NCBI GenBank assembly: GCA_023423995.1
Contig: JAFAEL010000227.1
Location: 1 to 18,513 of the forward strand
Direction of reading: 5' to 3'
From: Pseudomonadota bacterium
Lineage (GTDB): Bacteria > Pseudomonadota > Alphaproteobacteria > Rhizobiales > Beijerinckiaceae
DNA: 18,513 nt
Numbering within the stretch: position 1 is the stretch's first letter; each line of letters begins with the position of its first letter. A model generated the notes under the pieces. The model was not told where the DNA came from and did not search any database. It worked only from the letters and a program-made list of their open reading frames with translations. Shown here in pieces: positions 13,447 through 18,513 of this stretch. The position numbers were made by a program, and so were the translations under genes.

Positions 13447-14190
13447 TCAGCTCATCTTGGCCATGAGGGCTTCGGAGAGCTCGAAGTTCCCGTAGACGTT
13501 CTGCACGTCGTCGTGGTCCTCGAGCGCCTCGACGAGCCGCACCAGCTTTTCGCCCGCCTCGTCGTCGACGGCCACCGCATTCTGCGGCTTCCACACGAGC
13601 GCCGACTTGCGGGGCTCGCCGAAGCGGGCTTCCAGGGTTTTCGTCACCTCGCCCAGCGCGCCCTGGTCGCAATAGACGGTATGGCCGTTCTCGTCGGATT
13701 CGACGTCCTCTGCACCCGCCTCGATCGCGGCCTCGAGCATGGCGTCGGCATCGGCTGCCTTGGCGTCGAACTCGACCACGCCGACCCGGTCGAACATGAA
13801 GGCGACGGCGCCGGTCTCGGCGAGGTTGCCGCCCGCCTTCGTGAACACCGACCGGACGTCCGAAGCCGTGCGGTTGCGGTTGTCCGTCATGGCCTCCACG
13901 ATCACGGCAGCGCCGCCCGGGCCATAGCCCTCGTAGCGGATCTCCTCATAGTTCTCGGCATCGCCGCCCGACGCCTTGCTGATCGCGCGCTGGATGTTGT
14001 CCTTGGGCATGTTCTCGGCCCGGGCCGCCAGGATGGCAGCACGCAGCCGGGGATTCATGGCCGGGTCGGGCGTGCCCATCTTGGCCGCGACGGTTATCTC
14101 GCGCGCCAGCTTGGAGAACAGCTTGGAGCGCTGCGCATCCTGGCGCCCCTTCCGGTGCATGATGTTCTTGAACTGGGAATGCCCGGCCAT
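13447..14190 (-). CDS. yebC: YebC/PmpR family (DUF28) protein
   Basis: YebC-type proteins (TACO1 in mitochondria) have been described as transcriptional regulators and as translation factors that relieve stalling at proline-rich stretches. The 247-residue protein shows the family N-terminus [19 protein letters not shown], the block [20 protein letters not shown], then [20 protein letters not shown] and an acidic C-terminal domain. The ATG at 14190 is preceded by a close AGGTGAGG. It precedes the ruvCAB genes, the order seen in many Proteobacteria. Confidence 0.96.
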   Translation of the reverse strand: MAGHSQFKNIMHRKGRQDAQRSKLFSKLAREITVAAKMGTPDPAMNPRLRAAILAARAENMPKDNIQRAISKASGGDAENYEEIRYEGYGPGGAAVIVEAMTDNRNRTASDVRSVFTKAGGNLAETGAVAFMFDRVGVVEFDAKAADADAMLEAAIEAGAEDVESDENGHTVYCDQGALGEVTKTLEARFGEPRKSALVWKPQNAVAVDDEAGEKLVRLVEALEDHDDVQNVYGNFELSEALMAKMS

Positions 14191-14327
14191 GCCTCACCTG
14201 TGTGTCGTCAGGCGCCGGGGAGCCCCGCATGCACCTGGGGAAAAGCTGACCGGGACTTAGGAGAGGTTGCGCCGTTTGTCATCCGGGCGGCAGAGAGCGG
14301 GATGACTCGGGCTCGGGAGGATCGCGC
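14191..14327. promoter_or_regulatory. Divergent intergenic region between yebC and the SDR gene
   Basis: 137 bases that must hold promoters for both directions. It contains an inverted repeat GTCATCC (14278-14284) / GGATGAC (14300-14306) with a 15-base spacer just upstream of the SDR ribosome site, and a short CGGGG/CCCCG dyad (14216-14227) in the yebC leader. I cannot identify a clear -35/-10 pair. Confidence 0.4.
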
Positions 14328-15122
14328 ATGCTGAGGTTGGACGGAAAGGTCGCGGTCGTAACGGGCTGCGGATCGAGCGGGCCTGGCTGGGGCAACGGCA
14401 AGGCCATCGCGACGCTGCTCGCCCGCCAGGGCGCGCGCGTGGTTGGCACCGACCGGAACGCCGGCGCCGCGGATGAGACCCGCCGTCTCATCGTAGAGGA
14501 GGGCAACGCCTGCGAGGTGGTAGTATCCGACGCGACCTCGCCCGAGGACGTCGAAGCCTTCATATCGGAGACGGCCGAGCGGTACGGCCGCATCGACATC
14601 CTGGTCAACAATGTGGGCCAGTCCGAACCGGGTGGCCCGGTGGAGATGGCGCTCGAGACCTGGGAGGCGCAGTTCCAGCTCAACGTCACGACGGCCTTCC
14701 TGACCTGCAAGCACGCGATCCCCATCATGGAACGGCAGGGGGGCGGCTCGATCGTGAACGTCTCGTCCGTCGCGGCACTCCGCTACATCGGCAAGCCGCA
14801 GGTCGGATACTCCGCCGCAAAGGCGGCACTGATCCAGTTCACCCGCACCACCGCCATCATCCATGCCTCCACGGGCGTGCGCCTGAACTGCGTGGTGCCC
14901 GGCCTGATGCACACGCCGCTCGTGGAGCGGCTCGCGGAGAAATATGCTGGCGGCGACTATGACGGCTTCGTCAGCAGGCGCAACAACCAGGTCCCGATTG
15001 GCCGCATGGGCGACGCTTGGGACGTCGCCAACGCCACATTGTTCCTGGCGTCCGACGAGGCCCGGTACGTCACGGCTACCGAGCTCATCGTGGATGGCGG
15101 CATCACGGCCGCGACGCGCTAG
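14328..15122 (+). CDS. Short-chain dehydrogenase/reductase (classical SDR)
   Basis: An NAD(P)-dependent oxidoreductase of about the usual 250-265 residues (264). Residues 5-22 are the Rossmann start with an extended glycine loop (TGCGSSGPGWG), longer than the normal TGxxxGxG. NNVG at 94-97, Asn119, Ser147, Tyr161 and Lys165 (YSAAK) complete the catalytic set; Asp42 after the second strand suggests a preference for NAD over NADP. PG at 191-192 and the C-terminal VDGG are typical. The ATG at 14328 has GGGAGG 7 bases upstream. It is the only plus-strand gene in the window and its stop overlaps that of the convergent hydrolase. The substrate cannot be deduced. Confidence 0.93.
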   Translation: MLRLDGKVAVVTGCGSSGPGWGNGKAIATLLARQGARVVGTDRNAGAADETRRLIVEEGNACEVVVSDATSPEDVEAFISETAERYGRIDILVNNVGQSEPGGPVEMALETWEAQFQLNVTTAFLTCKHAIPIMERQGGGSIVNVSSVAALRYIGKPQVGYSAAKAALIQFTRTTAIIHASTGVRLNCVVPGLMHTPLVERLAEKYAGGDYDGFVSRRNNQVPIGRMGDAWDVANATLFLASDEARYVTATELIVDGGITAATR

Positions 15123-16039
15123 CGCCTCTTCGTATCGCGCTCGATCAGGTCGGCGATGCTGATCCCGCCGGAGCGGGACTTGCTCTCCGCCATCGCGAGC
15201 ACGATCGGCCTGGACTTCGTCGGCGGCTGCTGCGCGGCGACCTGGGTCGGCTTCGCCTTGCCTGGAGCAGGCTTCGCCAACACCGAGGCGATCTGCGCCG
15301 GATCGAACGTCGGGCGCTTGCCCGGCGCTGCCGACGCGAGCGCCACCGGTTGCACCGGCCTCGCTGAGGGTTTTGCAACGAGGACGGTCGGCTCGGGCCT
15401 CCCGGCGGCGGAAGCCGGTGCCCTCGTGGCGACCATGAGCGGCGCGGGCCGTGCCACCCGGTCGGGCGCCGCGTCCGCCACCACGACGGGTGCCGAGGGC
15501 TCTGCCGGCTTGCCGAAGTTCCGGGCGAAGCTATTTGCGGAAGGCCAAGCCGGTGCGCCGGGCGCCGGGTGGCGCTTGTCATAGAAGATATTGCCCCCGG
15601 CGAGCGTCACGTACTTCATGTTGCGGTAGGGGAAGCTGTAGCCGGCCGTGTGAAAGAACATGGCCGCCCCGACGCCGGCATGCCGCTGGCCCGAAAGCAC
15701 GGCATCCGCGGCCCGCTCCGCGCGCGCCCAGGAGGAGTGGCGCTTATTGACGTGCTTGCTCAGCGCCCCCTCGGCGAACTGGTTCTGCTGCCCGACCACG
15801 CCACAGACAGTCTTTGGATATTTGGGCGATTGCAGCCGGTTCATCACGACGGTGCCAACCGCCAGCATGCCGTCGTCGCTGGAGCGGTTGGATTCGAAAT
15901 ACATGACCCGCGCCATGCACTCCTTCTCGCTGAGCTGTGCCGTGGGCCCGAACCCGCCCGGATTGTGACCGCAGGCGCCGAGCGTGAGCGCCGTCAGCGT
16001 AAGCGCCAGGACGGCGGGAATACGCGGATGCTTCGCCAA
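15119..16039 (-). CDS. Cell wall hydrolase, SleB family (Hydrolase_2), probable lipoprotein
   Basis: SleB-type enzymes cleave peptidoglycan glycan strands. I start it at TTG 16039 (306 residues) because GGAG lies 7 bases upstream and the product then opens with a classic lipoprotein signal peptide ending LGAC (Cys23). The SleB domain follows (about 35-160): RVMYFESNRSSDDGMLAVG with the putative catalytic Glu49, VVMNRLQSPKYPKTVCGVV, and GAAMFFHTAGYSFPY. The C-terminal part (about 160-306) is a long Ala/Pro/Lys-rich, probably disordered tail, unusual in length compared with the short spore enzymes. A longer frame opens at TTG 16084 but would add a hydrophilic Cys/Arg-rich extension ahead of the signal peptide. 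Confidence 0.85.
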   Translation of the reverse strand: MAKHPRIPAVLALTLTALTLGACGHNPGGFGPTAQLSEKECMARVMYFESNRSSDDGMLAVGTVVMNRLQSPKYPKTVCGVVGQQNQFAEGALSKHVNKRHSSWARAERAADAVLSGQRHAGVGAAMFFHTAGYSFPYRNMKYVTLAGGNIFYDKRHPAPGAPAWPSANSFARNFGKPAEPSAPVVVADAAPDRVARPAPLMVATRAPASAAGRPEPTVLVAKPSARPVQPVALASAAPGKRPTFDPAQIASVLAKPAPGKAKPTQVAAQQPPTKSRPIVLAMAESKSRSGGISIADLIERDTKRR

Positions 16040-16046
16040 GCCGATA

Positions 16047-16050
16047 CTCC
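16047..16050 (-). promoter_or_regulatory. Shine-Dalgarno that fixes the hydrolase TTG start
   Basis: GGAG on the minus strand, 7 bases before TTG 16039. It makes this TTG preferable to upstream alternatives at 16084 and 16075. Confidence 0.55.
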
Positions 16051-16057
16051 ATACGCA

Positions 16058-16081
16058 CCGCCGGCAGACACGCACCGGCGG
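16058..16081 (-). other. Leader stem-loop upstream of the hydrolase gene
   Basis: Perfect 7-bp arms CCGCCGG (16058-16064) and CCGGCGG (16075-16081) around a 10-base loop, 7 bases before the GGAG. It fits an untranslated leader. The rest of the 139-base spacer up to 16178 shows no clear promoter or terminator. Confidence 0.35.
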
Positions 16082-16178
16082 CAATGGCTGGGCCGCGAGC
16101 TGTGACCTCGCGACATCGAAGCCTCAAAAGCCGCGCATTCGCTTAAGAAACCGTGACCCCAAACGGGCCCGGTGGTGG

Positions 16179-17225
16179 TCAGGCCGTGGTCGCCGGGCCG
16201 ACCTCCCCAACAGCCGCCCTGACCCGCGGCACCACCTCCGAGGCATAGAGCTCGATGCACCTCATGAGGCGTGCGTGGGATAGCGGCCCGGCACTGTACT
16301 TGAGCTGGAATCGCGAGACGCCGAGCGCCCGGACGGTCCGGGCGATCTTGGCCGCGACCGTCTCGGGGCCGCCCACATAGAGCGACCCGTGCTCGATCTC
16401 CCGGTCGAATTCGGCCCGGCTCATCGGCGGCCAGCCGCGCTCCGCGCCGATGCGGTCGCGCATGCTCTTGTAGTCGGGGAAGAACTCCTCGCGAGCGAGC
16501 GTGTCCGTCTCTGCCACGTACCCCGGCGAGTGGACGCCGATCGGCTTGGCCGTCCGGCCAATGCTCGCGTAGGCCCGAAGGTAGAGATCGACATAAGGGC
16601 GGAAGCGCGCGGGCTCGCCGCCGATGATGGCGAGCATCAGCGGCAGGTCGTACCGGGCGGCGCGGATCACCGATTCCGGCGAGCCTCCCACGCCGATCCA
16701 GGTGGTGAGGCGTCGACCCTCCATCTCCGGGAACACGCGTTGCCCCTTCAGGGGTGGCCGAACCGTCCCTTGCCAGGTGACAGGCCCGTTCTCCAGCAGC
16801 GCCGCGAACAGGTCGAGCTTTTCGGAGAACAGCGTCTCGTAGGCATCCAGTGGGTAGCCGAAGAGCGGAAAAGACTCCGTGAACGAGCCGCGCCCGAGGA
16901 TCACCTCGGCCCGGCCGTTCGCGACGGCGTCCAGCGTGGAGAAGCGCTGGAAGACGCGCACTGGGTCGTCGGAACTGAGGACGGTGACGGCCGAGCCGAG
17001 CCGTATACGCTCTGTCCGCGCTGCGATCGCAGCCAGGACCATCTCGGGCGACGACACGGCGAAGTCGGCGCGGTGATGCTCGCCCACGCCGAAGAAGTCG
17101 ATGCCGAGCCGGTCGGCGAGGACACCCTCCTCCACGACATCGCGGATGACCTGCGCGGCAGGAAGGGGGCGCCCCTCGCCATCCGCCGTGACATCGCCGA
17201 AGGTATCGAGGCCGAATTGAAGCAT
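16179..17225 (-). CDS. LLM class flavin-dependent oxidoreductase (luciferase-like)
   Basis: A member of the bacterial luciferase-like superfamily, which uses FMN or F420 for monooxygenase or dehydrogenase reactions. The 348-residue protein folds as a TIM barrel: MLQFGLDTFGDV at the first strand, IDFFGVGEHHRADFAVSSP (about 42-60, the GEHH signature), LGSAVTVLSSDDPVRVFQRF (about 76-95), GRAEVILGRGSFTESFPLFG and WIGVGGSPESVIRAA. VGGPETVAAKI near the C-terminus is also characteristic. The ATG at 17225 has only a weak ribosome site. The substrate cannot be inferred; neighbours give no pathway. Confidence 0.92.
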   Translation of the reverse strand: MLQFGLDTFGDVTADGEGRPLPAAQVIRDVVEEGVLADRLGIDFFGVGEHHRADFAVSSPEMVLAAIAARTERIRLGSAVTVLSSDDPVRVFQRFSTLDAVANGRAEVILGRGSFTESFPLFGYPLDAYETLFSEKLDLFAALLENGPVTWQGTVRPPLKGQRVFPEMEGRRLTTWIGVGGSPESVIRAARYDLPLMLAIIGGEPARFRPYVDLYLRAYASIGRTAKPIGVHSPGYVAETDTLAREEFFPDYKSMRDRIGAERGWPPMSRAEFDREIEHGSLYVGGPETVAAKIARTVRALGVSRFQLKYSAGPLSHARLMRCIELYASEVVPRVRAAVGEVGPATTA

Positions 17226-17296
17226 GATCGCCGCTAATTACGGATGGATTTCGGCGGGATGTCGCCCGTCCGGTGACGACCGTGAAGGGGCCTTGT

Positions 17297-17325
17297 CGCA
17301 ACCGACCGGTTGCGCGCTTGCAAGC
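17297..17325 (-). terminator. Two short dyads just after ymdB (weak terminator candidate)
   Basis: GCTTGCAAGC (17316-17325) is a perfect 10-base palindrome, and CGCAACCG/CGGTTGCG (17297-17304 and 17307-17314) an 8-bp inverted repeat. Both lie within 31 bases after the ymdB stop. No T-run follows on the minus strand. The remaining spacer to the LLM gene has no further clear signal. Confidence 0.35.
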
Positions 17326-17327
17326 AC

Positions 17328-18149
17328 CTACTCCCAGAACCCCGGCCGGCTCTCCTCGAGGTTCGGCCCGATCCGGATCGCCGCGATCTTCACGGCGAGG
17401 CCGGTGCGGTCGTCGGTTTCGACCGCGAGGCCGGACAAGGTGCCCTCCCCGGTCGCGACCTCGGCTCGCGTGCCCGGCGTCTTCTCGACGAAGCGGCGCA
17501 CCGGCTCGTCCTTGGCCAGCCCGAGAATGGATTCGTAGTCGCCGCACATCCCGGCGTCCGACATGTAGGCCGTCCCGCCCGGCAGCACGCGATGGTCGGC
17601 AGTCGGCACATGCGTGTGCGTGCCGACCACCATCGAGACGCGCCCGTCGAGATAATAGCCGATCGCCTGCTTCTCGCTCGTCGCCTCGGCATGCATGTCC
17701 ACGATGATGGCGTCGGCGACCTGGCCGAGTGGGCACTGAACGATCTCGCGCTCGGCTGCCGCGAAGGGATCGTCGAGCGGGTCCATGAACAGGCGACCCA
17801 TCACGTTCACAACGAGCACGCGCGCGCCCGACCTTGTATCGACGAGGGTCGCGCCACGGCCGGGTGTGCCGGGCGGATAATTGGCCGGGCGAAGAAGCTT
17901 CGGCTGCCGCTCGATGAACACGAGCGCCTCGCGCTGGTCCCAGGAATGGTTGCCGAGTGTGACGGCGTCGGCGCCGGCCTCCAGGAGTTCGTCGCAGATC
18001 TGCTCGGTGATGCCGAACCCGCCGGCCGAGTTCTCGCCGTTGATGACGACGCAATCGAGCGCCCAGCGCTCCCGCAGGCCGGGCAGGCGATCGAGCACCG
18101 CCTTGCGGCCGGGACGCCCGACGATGTCGCCGAGAAAGAGGAGACGCAT
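17328..18149 (-). CDS. ymdB: YmdB-type metallophosphoesterase (TIGR00282 family)
   Basis: Members are binuclear metal phosphodiesterases; the Bacillus YmdB hydrolyses cyclic nucleotides. From the ATG at 18149 the protein has 273 residues, close to the family length (about 265). Metal-ligand motifs are visible in order: GDIVG (Asp8), GENSAGG (Glu39, Asn40), GNHSWD (Asn67, His68), DMHAEATSEK (His153) and GTHTHVPTAD (His178, His180). The gene starts 7 bases after the stop of the cyclo-ligase gene, so they are probably co-transcribed. No good Shine-Dalgarno is present; re-initiation is possible. An upstream extension of the frame would overlap the cyclo-ligase gene and lacks family similarity. 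Confidence 0.93.
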   Translation of the reverse strand: MRLLFLGDIVGRPGRKAVLDRLPGLRERWALDCVVINGENSAGGFGITEQICDELLEAGADAVTLGNHSWDQREALVFIERQPKLLRPANYPPGTPGRGATLVDTRSGARVLVVNVMGRLFMDPLDDPFAAAEREIVQCPLGQVADAIIVDMHAEATSEKQAIGYYLDGRVSMVVGTHTHVPTADHRVLPGGTAYMSDAGMCGDYESILGLAKDEPVRRFVEKTPGTRAEVATGEGTLSGLAVETDDRTGLAVKIAAIRIGPNLEESRPGFWE

Positions 18150-18156
18150 GGGAGGC

Positions 18157-18513
18157 CTATTGCGGCCGGATGATCCCGGCCTCCGTGACGATGAGATCGA
18201 GGAGCCGGTCATGCGGCTCCCGCGGCACTTCCTCGATCTCCTGGACCGCATAGGCAAGCCCTATGGCGATCACCGGATGATGCGACGAGAGCTCCGCGAT
18301 CGAGCGGTCGAAGTGCCCCTTACCGTAGCCGAGCCGCCCGCCACGCCTGTCGAAGGCCGCGAGGGGGACGAGCAGCGCCCTCGGAAAAACCTCCGGCGCG
18401 TCCGGGCCGGGCTCGCTGACGCCAAAACCGCCATGAACGAGCACGTCGCCTGGGCGCCATTCGCGCCAGGAGAGATGCGGGTGCCGGATCTGGGAGAGCG
18501 CGATGCTCTGGCT
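18157..18513 (-). CDS. 5-formyltetrahydrofolate cyclo-ligase, C-terminal part (cut by window edge)
   Basis: The enzyme (MTHFS, FthC/YgfA) converts 5-formyl-THF to 5,10-methenyl-THF with ATP, returning folate to the one-carbon pool. The frame stays open to the window edge; 118 residues are present. Diagnostic is GGRLGYGKGHFDRSIAEL, the conserved nucleotide/folate-binding loop, preceded by LLVPLAAFDRRG and followed by AIGLAYAVQEIEEVPREPHD and the terminal DLIVTEAGII. The apparent internal start at 18444 is a GTG codon (DVLVHGG) and not a real start. It is directly upstream of ymdB on the same strand. Confidence 0.93.
   Translation of the reverse strand, partial: SQSIALSQIRHPHLSWREWRPGDVLVHGGFGVSEPGPDAPEVFPRALLVPLAAFDRRGGRLGYGKGHFDRSIAELSSHHPVIAIGLAYAVQEIEEVPREPHDRLLDLIVTEAGIIRPQ

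Noticed and set aside
15994..18054. 686-codon minus-strand frame across the LLM and ymdB genes
   Set aside because: It is a shifted frame over two recognised genes, Arg/Gly-rich and without domain similarity.

Overview
The window is a GC-rich (roughly two-thirds G+C by eye), densely packed bacterial chromosome segment. Gene content and order (yebC, ruvC-ruvA-ruvB, ybgC, tolQ-tolR-tolA-tolB, pal, cpoB, tilS, ftsH, with ymdB and a 5-formyltetrahydrofolate cyclo-ligase gene upstream) fit an alphaproteobacterium of the Hyphomicrobiales (Rhizobiales), perhaps near Methylobacteriaceae/Microvirga; the family-level placement is inference. All genes but one read on the minus strand, so in transcription order the window runs from its right end to its left end.

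Right end (18513-15119): the 3' part of a 5-formyltetrahydrofolate cyclo-ligase gene, then a YmdB-type metallophosphoesterase, an LLM-class flavin oxidoreductase and a SleB-type cell-wall hydrolase that I read as a lipoprotein starting at a TTG codon. The hydrolase converges on the only plus-strand gene, a classical short-chain dehydrogenase, and both stop codons lie within one CTAG.

Middle (14190-9526): yebC, an uncharacterised 176-residue protein, ruvC, ruvA (ATGA overlap), a small exported protein of 86 residues, ruvB (TTG start), a second small exported protein of 101 residues, then ybgC coupled to it through TAATG. A phosphodiester-glycosidase-like exported protein overlaps ybgC by ATGA.

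Left half (8597-1): the Tol-Pal envelope system. tolQ, tolR, tolA and tolB are followed by an unrecognised 351-residue gene of visibly lower G+C that separates tolB from pal. pal, cpoB, tilS (GTGA overlap with cpoB) and the 5' end of ftsH follow. TolQ-TolR-TolA in the inner membrane, TolB and CpoB in the periplasm and Pal in the outer membrane form the complex that couples proton motive force to outer-membrane constriction and septal peptidoglycan remodelling.

The most interesting points are: (1) the orphan gene between tolB and pal, with a Tyr/Gly/Pro-rich N-terminus and a C-terminal block resembling the HSSF...GHYRP signature I recall from plant IQM calmodulin-binding proteins and some bacterial proteins; (2) the same 11-mer upstream of both tolQ and pal, each inside a near-CtrA box, suggesting cell-cycle control of both Tol-Pal units; (3) a perfect 18-nt palindrome in the pal leader and a nested inverted repeat between pal and cpoB; (4) small exported or envelope genes translationally coupled within the ruv-tol cluster. 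No tRNA, rRNA, CRISPR array, insertion sequence or attachment site was seen. No gene-free stretch exceeds 300 bases; the longest is about 213 bases, upstream of pal.
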